This document shows positions 9,187 to 17,524 of a stretch of 44,761 nucleotides of DNA, piece by piece. The notes below the pieces were generated by a model. The model saw only the letters and a list, made by a program, of their open reading frames with translations, searched no databases and was not told where the DNA came from. Origin of the DNA: Sporichthyaceae bacterium (GTDB lineage Bacteria > Actinomycetota > Actinomycetes > Sporichthyales > Sporichthyaceae). The stretch's first letter is position 1. Every line of letters starts with the position of its first letter. The DNA lies in the NCBI GenBank assembly GCA_036493475.1, contig DASXPS010000197.1:1-44761 (forward strand), given 5' to 3'. The position numbers were made by a program, and so were the translations under genes.

Positions 9187-9539
9187 CCGTTGCCGAACTG
9201 AAGCAGCACGCGCGGGTGCGCACCTGGTTCGCCGGCGCGCACCACGACGAGCTACCCGAGACCGATCAGGTGCGCTACCTGGAGGCGTTGGACGGATTCC
9301 TGACCGGCGTCGGCAAGCATCCCGACGAGATGGTCGCGTTTTGCTATCTGAAAAAGAGGGCCACCGGCGAGCGATTCCTGTCGCGGCAGCGCCGCGTCGA
9401 GGTCAACGAGATGATCGACGCCTGGGTGCAGACCAACGACTGGATCGGCAAGGATGCCGTGCGGATGGCGAACGTGATTCGCGGCTTCCTCATCCATAAC
9501 GGGGTGCTGATCCAAGGCCGCGCCTGGACCAGGGGTTAG
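9183..9539 (+). CDS. Small conserved-looking protein of unknown function
   Basis: This 118-residue cytoplasmic protein overlaps the nitroreductase stop by 4 nt (GTGA), which argues for a real, translationally coupled gene. It is mostly helical, with charged and aromatic residues and no signal peptide or TM helix. Notable segments are RVRTWFAGAHHDELPETDQVR, FCYLKKRATGERFLSRQRR and VRGFLIHNGVLIQGRAWTRG-like C-terminus. I do not recognise a domain. One His-His pair and several Asp/Glu are present but no clear metal motif. Its operon suggests a helper of the P450/thiolase/nitroreductase pathway. Confidence 0.7.
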   Translation: MTVAELKQHARVRTWFAGAHHDELPETDQVRYLEALDGFLTGVGKHPDEMVAFCYLKKRATGERFLSRQRRVEVNEMIDAWVQTNDWIGKDAVRMANVIRGFLIHNGVLIQGRAWTRG

Positions 9540-9547
9540 GGCATGTC

Positions 9548-10333
9548 CTAGTTCCCGAACGAGCCGTGCCGGCCGGCGCCGCGGGCAAACTGCGCGGCGC
9601 CGCTTCGACTCTGCCCGGAGCGCAGCACCGCCAGACCGCCGATGGCCTCGTTGTCCAACGCCGCGGCGTAGTCCAGATTCGCTTGCGCATACGCGGAATC
9701 CCGGTCGGCGCGCGCACATTCCTGCGGGAACGCGGCGATCTCCCGGGCCAACTGCAGGGCGGCACCCAGCGTCTGCCCGCGGGGGACCACCCGGTCCACC
9801 AGCCCGATGCGCAACGCCTCCTGCGCGTCCACCGGGCGGCCGGTGAGGATCAGGTCCATCGCCCGGCCCTGCCCGATCAGCCGCGGTAGCCGCACCGTGC
9901 CGCCGTCGATCAACGGCACCCCCCACCGCCGGCAGAAGACCCCGAAGATGGCGTCCTCCGCGGCCACCCGTAGGTCGCACCAGATGGCCAGTTCCAGGCC
10001 ACCCGCGACCGCGTAGCCCTCGACCGCGGCGATCGTGGGCTTGCCGGGGATCTGTCGGCTCGGGCCCATCGGGCCGGGCTCGCCGGGGCCGAGGGCATCC
10101 AGCGCGCCGGGCTCGCCGCCGGTCTCGGCGAAGGACTGCAGGTCGTAGCCGGCACAGAAGCAGCCCTCCCGACCGGTGAACACCGCGGCGTGCACGGCGT
10201 CGTCGGCGTCGACGGCGGCGAACGCCTCGCGCAGCCCGGCCGCGGTGGCCGGGTCGACCGCGTTGCGACGCTCAGGTCGGTTGATCGCGACGACCGCGAC
10301 CGGGGGTGTGATCTCCAGCTGCACGGAATCCAT
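9548..10333 (-). CDS. Enoyl-CoA hydratase/isomerase (crotonase) family protein
   Basis: The 261-residue crotonase fold shows the oxyanion-hole segment [28 protein letters not shown], and [29 protein letters not shown]. In rat enoyl-CoA hydratase the two catalytic glutamates lie in the GGxELA and FGxPE motifs. Here the first Glu is kept, but the FGxPE segment reads FGVFCRRWG, so the second acid is missing. The protein may therefore be an isomerase, a dehydrating or decarboxylating crotonase, or hydrolase rather than a normal hydratase. The ATG at 10333 has GGGAGGG upstream. It is divergent from the acyl-CoA ligase with only 18 bp between start codons. Confidence 0.87.
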   Translation of the reverse strand: MDSVQLEITPPVAVVAINRPERRNAVDPATAAGLREAFAAVDADDAVHAAVFTGREGCFCAGYDLQSFAETGGEPGALDALGPGEPGPMGPSRQIPGKPTIAAVEGYAVAGGLELAIWCDLRVAAEDAIFGVFCRRWGVPLIDGGTVRLPRLIGQGRAMDLILTGRPVDAQEALRIGLVDRVVPRGQTLGAALQLAREIAAFPQECARADRDSAYAQANLDYAAALDNEAIGGLAVLRSGQSRSGAAQFARGAGRHGSFGN

Positions 10334-10351
10334 GGGAGTACCCTCCCGGGC
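10334..10351. promoter_or_regulatory. 18-bp divergent gap holding ribosome-binding sites for both genes
   Basis: The gap contains GGGAG (10334-10338) and its reverse complement CTCCC (10343-10347) around TACC. The symmetric element gives a good Shine-Dalgarno for the minus-strand crotonase and a weaker, more distant one for the GTG of the ligase. There is no room for two promoters, so transcription of each gene must start inside the coding region of the other. The element could also be read as a short operator. Confidence 0.5.
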
Positions 10352-11896
10352 GTGCGGGACTTCGGCGAGATCGTGCGCACCGCGGCCGCGCGGCACCCGG
10401 ACCGCGTCGCGGTCACCTGCCTGCGCGTCGACCAGAGCTACGCCGACCTGCACCACCGCGGCTGCCGGTTGGCGAACGCGCTCGCCGGGTTGGGCGTGCA
10501 ACGCGGCGACCGGGTGGCGCTGCTCGGGGTGAACTCAGCGTGGACCGTGGAGCAGGCCGCCGGGGTGGCCATGGGCGGGTACGTCCGCGCCGCGCTCTAC
10601 AGCCATCAGACCGCGGAGGTCAACGCCTACCTGGTGGACCTGGTCGACGCGGTGGCGCTGATCGTGCAGGCGCCGTACGCCGCGGAGCTGCTGGCCCGCC
10701 GGGCACAAATGCCGACGCTGCGTCACATCATCGTGTACGACGGCGAAGCGCCGCCCGGCGCGGTGGACTACGAGGAACTGCTGGCCAAGGCGGAGGACGC
10801 CGATCCGCTGGTGCGCACGCAGGCCGGCGACCCGCATGTGATCCGGTTCAGCGCGGGCACCACCGGGCGGCCCAAGGGTGTGTTGCACACCGTCGAGGCA
10901 TGGTTGCGCAGCGACGACGAGTACCGCTGGGTGACCCCGCAGTTGGACGAGAACGATGTGTACCTGGCGGTCGGTCAGCTCACCCATGCGGCGGCGGTGT
11001 TTCTGTGGCCAATGTTGCAGGTCGGCGCGCGCATCGTGGTGGTGCCCAGCTTCGATCCCGCGGCGGTGTTGGCCGACATCGAACTCCAGCGGGCCACGTT
11101 CACGCTGATGGTGCCCACCATGATCCAAGCGCTGGTGAACCACCCGGACGCGCGAACGCGCGACCTGTCCAGCCTGCGCTGCCTGAACTACGCGGCCGCG
11201 CCGATCTCCGGGGCCACGGTGGCCGCGGCGCTGGAGGTGTTCGGCCCGGTGTTGTATCAGATGTACGCGCAGTCCGAGGCCTGGCCGATCACCATGCTGC
11301 TGCCGCACCAGCACCGAGACCGGCCCACCTCGGTCGGCCGGGCCACCCCGAACAACGTGCTGTTCATCGTCGACGACGACGGCAATCCGGTGCCCGCCGG
11401 GAACGTCGGAGAGATCGCGGTGCGCGGCCCGGCGCGGATGTGGGAACTGTGGAAAGAAACCGACGCCACCGCCGCCCGCACCCTGCCCGACGGCAGTTGG
11501 CTGACCCGCGACGTGGGCCGGCTGGACGACGAGGGGTTCCTGTACCTGGTCGACCGCAAGGACGACCTGATCATCTCCGGCGGCTACAACATCTGGCCCG
11601 CCCAACTGGAGCAGGCCATCACTGCGCATCCGTTGGTCGCGGACGTTTGCGTGGTGGGCGCTCCGCACGAGCGGTGGGGAGAGACTCCGGTCGCGGTGGT
11701 GGTGCCGCTGGCCGGCGCCACCATCGATGCGCAGGAGATCATCGAGTTGTCCCGGGGCGCGGCCGGGTCGGTGCACAAGGTCACTGCGGTTGAGTTCGTC
11801 GAAGCGCTGCCCCGCTCCGGATTGGGCAAGGTGCTGCGCCGCGAGGTACGGGAACGGTTCTGGGCGGATCGGTCGGAGCGGCTGGGCGGCGTGTGA
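10352..11896 (+). CDS. AMP-dependent acyl-CoA synthetase/ligase
   Basis: The protein is 514 residues. It has the ANL-superfamily P-loop-like motif [16 protein letters not shown], the A5-type [12 protein letters not shown], the A7/A8 segment [41 protein letters not shown], and the catalytic lysine in [14 protein letters not shown]. It makes an acyl-AMP and then an acyl-CoA. The QSE in place of the usual YGxTE shows divergence in the adenylate/acyl pocket. Start is the GTG at 10352 ([21 protein letters not shown]), the standard N-terminus for the family. The downstream MDMPI/SCP2-type gene begins 10 bp after its stop. Substrate is not determinable; the context suggests aliphatic or alicyclic acids. 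Confidence 0.9.
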   Translation: MRDFGEIVRTAAARHPDRVAVTCLRVDQSYADLHHRGCRLANALAGLGVQRGDRVALLGVNSAWTVEQAAGVAMGGYVRAALYSHQTAEVNAYLVDLVDAVALIVQAPYAAELLARRAQMPTLRHIIVYDGEAPPGAVDYEELLAKAEDADPLVRTQAGDPHVIRFSAGTTGRPKGVLHTVEAWLRSDDEYRWVTPQLDENDVYLAVGQLTHAAAVFLWPMLQVGARIVVVPSFDPAAVLADIELQRATFTLMVPTMIQALVNHPDARTRDLSSLRCLNYAAAPISGATVAAALEVFGPVLYQMYAQSEAWPITMLLPHQHRDRPTSVGRATPNNVLFIVDDDGNPVPAGNVGEIAVRGPARMWELWKETDATAARTLPDGSWLTRDVGRLDDEGFLYLVDRKDDLIISGGYNIWPAQLEQAITAHPLVADVCVVGAPHERWGETPVAVVVPLAGATIDAQEIIELSRGAAGSVHKVTAVEFVEALPRSGLGKVLRREVRERFWADRSERLGGV

Positions 11897-11906
11897 GGAG
11901 GCCCCG

Positions 11907-12734
11907 ATGAGCAACGTGACGGAGCAGACTGTGGTGCGCACGGCGGGCGCGGCTGCCGCGATGCTGCGCGCGGTGGACGACCCGAGCAGGGCGGCGGTCG
12001 GCGGCTGGAATATCGGTGAGCTGGCCGTGCACATGCTGCACGTGCTCGACTTCGAGCTCGGTCGGGCGCGACGCGAGCCGATCGCCGACGTCGCCGATTT
12101 CGACGCGCTGGGCCGGTACACCGTCAGCTACGTGGCGGACGCGCCGGTCAAGGACCCCCACCAGCTCGCCGGGCGCATCGAGGCCGCCGCAGCGGAGTAC
12201 GCCGCGCTCACCGTCGGCCGGGATCCGGAGGAGCTCTACGACTGGCTGGGCGGCACCAAGCTGCCGCTGCGCACCCTGCATGGGCACGTCGTCAGCGAGC
12301 TGTCCGTGCACACCGTGGACGTGGCCAGGGCGTTGGGTCGCTCGCACACCGTGCCCGCCGACGCCGCACTGGCCGCGCTGGAGGACTTCGTGGTGCCGCT
12401 GGTCAACGCGGTGGGCGCGTCGGGTTCCTTCGGCGGGCCGACCGCGTTCGTGCACGCCGAGGCCGGTCGGGGCTTCCGGGCCTGTTATGAGGTGCGGCTG
12501 ACCGGCGGCAGCGGTCCACGCCACTTCCTGATCAACGACGGTGCATTGCACATTCACGACCCGGACCCGGCCCGGCGGGTGGACTGCAAGGTCGCCGCCG
12601 ACCCGGCGGTATTGCTGTTGGTGATGTGGGGCCGAGCCAGTCAGTGGCCCGCGGTGGCCCGCTTCAAGCTGCGCGCATGGGGCCGCAAGCCGTGGCTGGC
12701 GATGAAGTTGGCCTCGCTGATCCGCACCCCGTAG
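11907..12734 (+). CDS. Maleylpyruvate isomerase-family (MDMPI_N) protein with SCP2-like C-terminus
   Basis: The protein is 275 residues. The N-terminal half is a DinB/MDMPI helical bundle: WNIGELAVHMLHVLDFELG and HGHVVSELSVHTVDVARALG contain the spaced histidines that bind the metal in mycothiol-dependent members. The C-terminal ~90 residues (YEVRLTGG..HFLINDGALHIHDPDPARRVDCKVAADPAVLLLVMWGRASQW) look like the SCP2 sterol-binding fold usual in this family. Metal-dependent mycothiol transferases and isomerases belong here, and many members are uncharacterised. ATG 11907 follows GAGGAGG. It is co-transcribed with the ligase. Its stop TAG directly abuts the stop of the convergent PucR gene. Confidence 0.82.
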   Translation: MSNVTEQTVVRTAGAAAAMLRAVDDPSRAAVGGWNIGELAVHMLHVLDFELGRARREPIADVADFDALGRYTVSYVADAPVKDPHQLAGRIEAAAAEYAALTVGRDPEELYDWLGGTKLPLRTLHGHVVSELSVHTVDVARALGRSHTVPADAALAALEDFVVPLVNAVGASGSFGGPTAFVHAEAGRGFRACYEVRLTGGSGPRHFLINDGALHIHDPDPARRVDCKVAADPAVLLLVMWGRASQWPAVARFKLRAWGRKPWLAMKLASLIRTP

Positions 12735-13970
12735 CTACCTGCCCGGAACTGCCCGCAGTACCGGGGTACCCACCCAATGGCACACCCGCAGTGCCAACTC
12801 GATGTCGTCGCGGTGCTCCTCCAAGGGCCGGCCCAACGCCTCCTCGGCGCGCTTGACCCGGTACTGGATGGTGTTCTTGTGCAGGTGCTGCTCGCGTGCG
12901 GTGCTGGTGAAGCTGCGGTTGCCCAGGAACAGCAACAAGGTCTCGCGCAGCCGCTCCATGCCGTCGTCGGCCGCGCCGAGCCCGCCGAGCGTGGCCTGCA
13001 CCCACACCGCGAGCTGAGTGCGGTCGGCGCACATCAACGCCACCGGCCCGACCGCCGACCAGGCGGTCACCGCACGCCGTCGATGCGCGTCGGCGAACTC
13101 GGCGACCCCGCGCGCGGCGATGGCCTGACGGTGTGTCAGGGCGAAGCCGTCCGGACCGGCCGCCGGGTCGCCCAGCGCCAGGCGCATTGAACTCTCGGTG
13201 CTGCACGGCCAGCTCGGCCGGACCAGGTTCCGCTGCGGGAACCAGACGGCCACGGTGTTCGCGTGCACCGGCACCACCAGCGCTGCGCGCGGTGCGCCCA
13301 GGTGCTCGGCCAGCCGGGTGACCTCCCGCTCCAACCCCGACGCGTCGATGAGCGCGCCGTCGTCGGACCAGAACACCCCGCCCACATGCGGTCCGTCCAG
13401 CGCGTAGCCGAGGATCCGCTCGGCCTCGGCCAGGTCCACCGGACCGCCGTCCAGCACGGCCACGATCTGCGCGGCTCGGGCTGCTGCCCGGTTCTGCACC
13501 CACACATCGCGTTCGGCCTGGTAGGCCTCCATGACGTCCTCGGAGGTGCGGTCCACGTACGCGAAGGTGACCTCGGACAGCAACGTCGCGGTGGCCGCGG
13601 CGCCGTCCGCGTCCGGAGCCAGCCGAGCGATCTCGGCCATCGCCAGCTGGTGGTACTGGGCCTGGCCGACCCGATAGGCGCGCAGCAGAACGGCCATCGG
13701 GATGTTGCGCCGGGCGAGTAGCCGCGCGTAGGTCAGGGCGCCACCGGGTGCCGGGGTATCGGCGGGCAGCGGACCGTCGCGCAGGGTGCCGGTGAGTTGG
13801 TCGACGTTCTCCGCCACGCTCAGGTAGAGCGCGTCGATGAGTTCGCTGTCCTCGGCCAGGGCCGGTTCCATGGCCAGGATGCGGTCGGTCAGTGCTTTGG
13901 ACACCGTCGCGGTATCCGGCACGAGCGTGGCGGCGATCGACGCCAACAGATCCGCCGGGCGAGAGTCCAC
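12735..13970 (-). CDS. PucR/CdaR-type transcriptional regulator
   Basis: The protein is 411 residues. The N-terminal ~170 residues are a helical RsbRD-like region. A GGDEF-like/CdaR central segment (about 170-320) follows. The C-terminus has the PucR helix-turn-helix (HTH_30): LLLFLGNRSFTSTAREQHLHKNTIQYRVKRAEEALGRPL. These regulators usually act on the neighbouring catabolic gene, here the divergent hydroxylase-reductase fusion 83 bp away. Start is a GTG at 13970 without a clear Shine-Dalgarno, so the exact start is less certain. Confidence 0.87.
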   Translation of the reverse strand: MDSRPADLLASIAATLVPDTATVSKALTDRILAMEPALAEDSELIDALYLSVAENVDQLTGTLRDGPLPADTPAPGGALTYARLLARRNIPMAVLLRAYRVGQAQYHQLAMAEIARLAPDADGAAATATLLSEVTFAYVDRTSEDVMEAYQAERDVWVQNRAAARAAQIVAVLDGGPVDLAEAERILGYALDGPHVGGVFWSDDGALIDASGLEREVTRLAEHLGAPRAALVVPVHANTVAVWFPQRNLVRPSWPCSTESSMRLALGDPAAGPDGFALTHRQAIAARGVAEFADAHRRRAVTAWSAVGPVALMCADRTQLAVWVQATLGGLGAADDGMERLRETLLLFLGNRSFTSTAREQHLHKNTIQYRVKRAEEALGRPLEEHRDDIELALRVCHWVGTPVLRAVPGR

Positions 13971-14053
13971 CGCCGGACGCTACTGCGGATGCGCCGGCGC
14001 CCAAAAGGGGCCAGAATCGCCCGGGAGTCCATACCCGCTGCCGAGGGGCCTCG

Positions 14054-15898
14054 ATGACGATCACCGCGAATCCGTCCGTGCGCCAGGTGCTCGCACAGGT
14101 CACTCGCGACCCGCGGTACCCGCAGGTGGCTCGCAAACCGCTGCTGTCCTGGCCGCACATTGCGGTGGTGGTCGGTGCCTACAGCGCGTTCGGCCTGGCC
14201 ACCTGGGGCTACCTGACGGATCACCTTCCGTTTCTGGTGATGCTGGTGATCAACCAGGCGGCGATCTACGCCAGCTTCACCCCGTTGCACGACGCGGTGC
14301 ACAACTCGGCCTCGTCCAACCAGCGATTGAACGATCTGATCGGCACGGTGTCCGCGTTCCTGTTGCTGCCCGGCATCAGCACCACCGTCTACCGGATCCT
14401 GCACATGGAGCACCACCGGTGGGTCGGCGACAAGCGCAAGGACCCGGACCTGCTGCTGGTCGAGGCGCCGCGGCCGGTGCTGCCGTTCGTGCTGATGGGC
14501 CCGGAGTGGATCTGGACCTGGTTCTACTTCACCCGGCTGTGGCGCACGCGCCCCAAGCGGGAGATTGCCCTGTTCGTGTGGGCGCTGGTCGTCTACGTCG
14601 GCCTGCAGGCCGCCTTCCTGATCTCCCCGTACCGGATGGACTTCATCCTGGTCTGGCTGATCCCGCAGAAGCTGGGCATGTTGATCCTGGCCTACACGTT
14701 CGCGCACGTGCAGCACCCGCACGACTCCAACTGGCAGAACGCGCCGTTCCAGTCCACGGTGGTGCTGCGCGGCACCGCGGTGGGCAAGGTCTACTGGCTG
14801 GGCCAGACCGACCACTGCGTCCACCACGCCCTGCCGCACATCCCGTTCCACAAGTACCAGCGCGTGTGGGACCTCGGTGGCGGCGTGCTGCGCAACCAGG
14901 GCATCCCCGTCCGCGGGCTGTTCCGCGGGCCGACGGACCTCGGCTTCCCGCGCACACCGTATGCGACGGTGCGTCAGGTGCGGGTCGTTGAGGCCCGCGC
15001 CGTGGGCACCGGAGTGCGCACGTTCGTGTTCGAGGGCGTCGATGGCCCGTTGCCGCTGTTCACCCCCGGCTCGCACGTGGACGTGCACCTGCCCAGCGGC
15101 CGGGTGCGCCAGTACTCGCTGTGCAACGCCCCGGACAGCACCTACCGGATCGCGGTGAAGGTCGACCCGAACGGGCGTGGCGGGTCGTTGGAGGTACACG
15201 AGGCGCTGACCGTGGGCACCGAGCTGACCATCTCCGAACCCCGCAACAACTTCGAGCTGGCCGATGCCGGCCGCTACCTGCTGGTGGCCGGCGGCATCGG
15301 GGCCACCCCACTGCTGTCCATGGCCCACGACCTATACGCCGCGGGAGCGGAGTTCACCCTGCATGTGGTCGCCGGGGACGCGGCGAGCGTGCCGTTCGGC
15401 GACGAGCTCGCGAGTCTGCCGTTCGCCGACCGGGTGCGCGTGCACCTGGGCCGGGCGGACTTCGACCCGGCCACCGAGCTGGGCGGCTGGGGCGGCGGGG
15501 CCGAGCTGTATCTGTGCGGCCCGAACGGCTTCATGGACTGGGTGTCCGGGCAGGCCACCGCACAGGGCTGGCCGCTGGACACCGTGCACCGCGAGTCGTT
15601 CGCCGCGCCGGTGGTGGACACCACGCACAGCGAGCCGTTCGAGGTGGAGCTGGCTCGTACCGGCATCACGTTCACCGTGCCCGCGGACAAGCAGATCCTC
15701 GACGTGCTCGCGGAGCGCGAGGTCGAGGTGCCGTGGTCCTGCTCGCAGGGTGTGTGCGGCTCCTGCATCACCTCGGTGGTGTCCGGTGACATCGAGCACC
15801 GGGACGCGGTGCTCTCGGTGCAGGACCGGGCGGCGAACACCAAGATGGCGCTGTGTGTGTCGCGCGCCAAGTGCGGGACGATCGTGCTCGATCTCTGA
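14054..15898 (+). CDS. Membrane fatty-acid desaturase/hydroxylase fused to flavin-[2Fe-2S] reductase
   Basis: The 614-residue protein is one chain with two enzymes. Residues 30-295 form a membrane di-iron hydroxylase/desaturase domain with histidine boxes HDAVH (79-83), HMEHH (117-121) and HCVHH (254-258), plus HVQHPH (218-223). Residues 305-610 are a class IA-type oxygenase reductase: flavin motif RQYSLCN (352-358), nucleotide motif GGIGATPLLSM (413-423), CGP (488-490), and a C-terminal plant-type cluster with Cys563, Cys568, Cys571 and Cys601. In XylM/XylA or AlkB systems these are separate proteins. The fusion should carry electrons from NAD(P)H through flavin and [2Fe-2S] to the di-iron site with no extra partner. 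The ATG at 14054 has GAGGGG upstream. The substrate is unknown. Confidence 0.9.
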   Translation: MTITANPSVRQVLAQVTRDPRYPQVARKPLLSWPHIAVVVGAYSAFGLATWGYLTDHLPFLVMLVINQAAIYASFTPLHDAVHNSASSNQRLNDLIGTVSAFLLLPGISTTVYRILHMEHHRWVGDKRKDPDLLLVEAPRPVLPFVLMGPEWIWTWFYFTRLWRTRPKREIALFVWALVVYVGLQAAFLISPYRMDFILVWLIPQKLGMLILAYTFAHVQHPHDSNWQNAPFQSTVVLRGTAVGKVYWLGQTDHCVHHALPHIPFHKYQRVWDLGGGVLRNQGIPVRGLFRGPTDLGFPRTPYATVRQVRVVEARAVGTGVRTFVFEGVDGPLPLFTPGSHVDVHLPSGRVRQYSLCNAPDSTYRIAVKVDPNGRGGSLEVHEALTVGTELTISEPRNNFELADAGRYLLVAGGIGATPLLSMAHDLYAAGAEFTLHVVAGDAASVPFGDELASLPFADRVRVHLGRADFDPATELGGWGGGAELYLCGPNGFMDWVSGQATAQGWPLDTVHRESFAAPVVDTTHSEPFEVELARTGITFTVPADKQILDVLAEREVEVPWSCSQGVCGSCITSVVSGDIEHRDAVLSVQDRAANTKMALCVSRAKCGTIVLDL

Positions 15899-15905
15899 CG
15901 GCCAG

Positions 15906-16805
15906 TCACACCAGTGCAGCCCGGATCGCGGCGCTCACCGGACGCGCGTCGCGGTCGCGCAGCAGGATCAGGTAGTGGTTGGTGTCCGGCACTTCTTGCA
16001 CCACCAATTGGGGGGCCGCGGCGAGCGCCGCGTCCCGAATCGGCGCGGGCAGCAACGGCCGGTCCTCGTCCAGCAGACCGCGCGGCGCCCACAGCAACGT
16101 CGCCGGACACTTCAGGGCGGCCAACGAGCCCGCCGCGCTGTCGCCGTCCAACAAGTCCCGGCCGTCGGCCCGTACCGCCTCGCCGTTGACCCGGGAGCGG
16201 ATGACATCCGCGTTCGGGTCGAGGTCGTAGTCGACGTAATCACTGACGTCGTCGCTCCACTTGTCGGGCCCACCCAGCGCCGGGTGCGCCTGCCAGAACT
16301 CGTGGTAGGCCGCGCGCGATTCGAACGTCATGGACAGCCGAGCCAGCGCCGGCCCGAGGATCGCCGCGAGCAGGTCGTCGGCACTGATGCCCTCCGGGCG
16401 AGGGAGCGGCGGGCCGCCGTCCACCAGCACTGCGGCGCTGACCCGGTCCGGGGCCAGGGCCGCGAATCGGGTGGTGACGTACCCGCCCATGGAGTGCCCG
16501 GCCACCACCGCGTTCGGCACGTCGCAGAAATCCAACAGTGCCAACACATCCGCGGCGTGTGCGGCCATGCCGAACGGGCCGGTGATGCCCGAGGAGGCAC
16601 CGCGGCCGCGTAGGTCCGGGGCCAGCACGGTGACGTCCTCGCCGAGAGCCCGCACCACCGGGGCCCAGGAGCGGTGCGAGCCGGTGATGCCGTGCACGGC
16701 CACCACCACCGGGGCGCCCGCGCCGGGATCCGGTCCGGCCACGCCGACGTGCAGGGTGCCGCCGGCAACTCCGACATCGAGGGTGCGGTGGAACGGATGC
16801 GACAT
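15906..16805 (-). CDS. Alpha/beta hydrolase
   Basis: The protein is 299 residues with the canonical fold. VVAVHGITGSHRSW holds the oxyanion HG motif. VVAGHSMGGY is the nucleophile elbow with the catalytic serine. APDLRGRGAS is the conserved strand-4 region. PATLLWAPRGLLDEDRP carries the likely acidic residue, and EVPDTNHYLILL the catalytic histidine. ATG 16805 is preceded by CGGAG. It lies 17 bp downstream of the TetR gene, so the two form an operon. An esterase or lactonase supplying acids to the divergent acyl-CoA operon is plausible but not shown. Confidence 0.86.
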   Translation of the reverse strand: MSHPFHRTLDVGVAGGTLHVGVAGPDPGAGAPVVVAVHGITGSHRSWAPVVRALGEDVTVLAPDLRGRGASSGITGPFGMAAHAADVLALLDFCDVPNAVVAGHSMGGYVTTRFAALAPDRVSAAVLVDGGPPLPRPEGISADDLLAAILGPALARLSMTFESRAAYHEFWQAHPALGGPDKWSDDVSDYVDYDLDPNADVIRSRVNGEAVRADGRDLLDGDSAAGSLAALKCPATLLWAPRGLLDEDRPLLPAPIRDAALAAAPQLVVQEVPDTNHYLILLRDRDARPVSAAIRAALV

Positions 16806-16822
16806 CGGCGTCTCCGTATGGG

Positions 16823-17419
16823 TCAGGGCCTGAGGCCGGCGGTCAAAGATGCGGCGATCTGCTCGCCCAGTTGCTCCGGGGTGGCGGGGCCGCTGGGCCG
16901 GTACCACTTGTAAGTCCAGTTGATCGCACCCAGTCCGGCGTTCACCCAGATCTTCGGCTCGACGCCGCCGAGTGCATCGGGGTGCTCCGCGAGATGCGCT
17001 CGCACGGTCTGGATGAACAGATCCTCGAACATCCTGCGCCGGGACAGCAGCGCGGGCTGCAGATCAACGGGCAACTCGTGCTCCTCCTCGAAGCAGACCT
17101 TGAGCAGCGCGGCGTTGCGGCAGGTGTAGACCACCCGCGCGGCGATCAAATCGCGGATCGCGCTCAGTGGGTCCGGTGCGGCGGCGATGACCCGGCGGGC
17201 GCCGTCCAGGCTCTCGTCCAGCACCGCGGCATAGATGTGGACGAGCAGTTTCTCCTTGCTCCCGAAGTAGTGGTACAGGGTCGGCTTGGACAGTCCGACC
17301 GCGCCCGCGATCTCGTTCATCGAGGTGGCCCGGAAGCCCTGCCTGCTGAACATGTCGATGGCCACGTCCACGATCCGCGCGCGCTGCGCGTCCGCCCGTG
17401 CCGTCGCAGTCCCGGTCAT
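16823..17419 (-). CDS. TetR/AcrR-family transcriptional regulator
   Basis: The protein is 198 residues. The N-terminal helix-turn-helix is ARIVDVAIDMFSRQGFRATSMNEIAGAVGLSKPTLYHYFGSKEKLLVHIY. The C-terminal ligand domain ends with WVNAGLGAINWTYKWYRPSG. ATG 17419 follows GAGGGGTGGGG; an alternative in-frame ATG at 17440 would lie inside a probable operator and is rejected. It is divergent from the branched-chain-type acyl-CoA operon, in the same relation as Mycobacterium Rv2506 to its leucine-catabolism genes, so an acyl-CoA-responsive repressor of that operon is the best inference. Confidence 0.88.
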   Translation of the reverse strand: MTGTATARADAQRARIVDVAIDMFSRQGFRATSMNEIAGAVGLSKPTLYHYFGSKEKLLVHIYAAVLDESLDGARRVIAAAPDPLSAIRDLIAARVVYTCRNAALLKVCFEEEHELPVDLQPALLSRRRMFEDLFIQTVRAHLAEHPDALGGVEPKIWVNAGLGAINWTYKWYRPSGPATPEQLGEQIAASLTAGLRP

Positions 17420-17432
17420 GCCCCACCCCTCG

Positions 17433-17452
17433 TTGCGCATGTCATCCGCAAT
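17433..17452. promoter_or_regulatory. Putative TetR operator copy 1
   Basis: This copy is an inverted version of the site at 17491-17510. On the minus strand it reads ATTGCGGATGACATGCGCAA against ATTGCGCATGACATGCGTTC for copy 2. The core is CGCATG-T-CATCCG on the plus strand, a 13-bp palindrome with one mismatch. It lies just upstream of the TetR start. Confidence 0.6.
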
Positions 17453-17490
17453 ACGGCGTTGTCCGGCGTCTGGACGCACGACAAGCGCAT

Positions 17491-17510
17491 ATTGCGCATG
17501 ACATGCGTTC
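17491..17510. promoter_or_regulatory. Putative TetR operator copy 2
   Basis: The core at 17495-17507 is a perfect palindrome CGCATG-A-CATGCG. Copy 1 lies 58 bp away in opposite orientation. Two copies between divergent tetR and ACAD genes are what a local TetR repressor would use. Binding is not shown. Confidence 0.6.
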
Positions 17511-17524
17511 AGCAGGGGGCCGAT

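Noticed and set aside
17440-17479. Upstream start codons for the TetR gene
   Set aside because: An ATG at 17440 lies inside operator copy 1 and the extension has no family similarity; ATG 17419 has a better ribosome-binding site.
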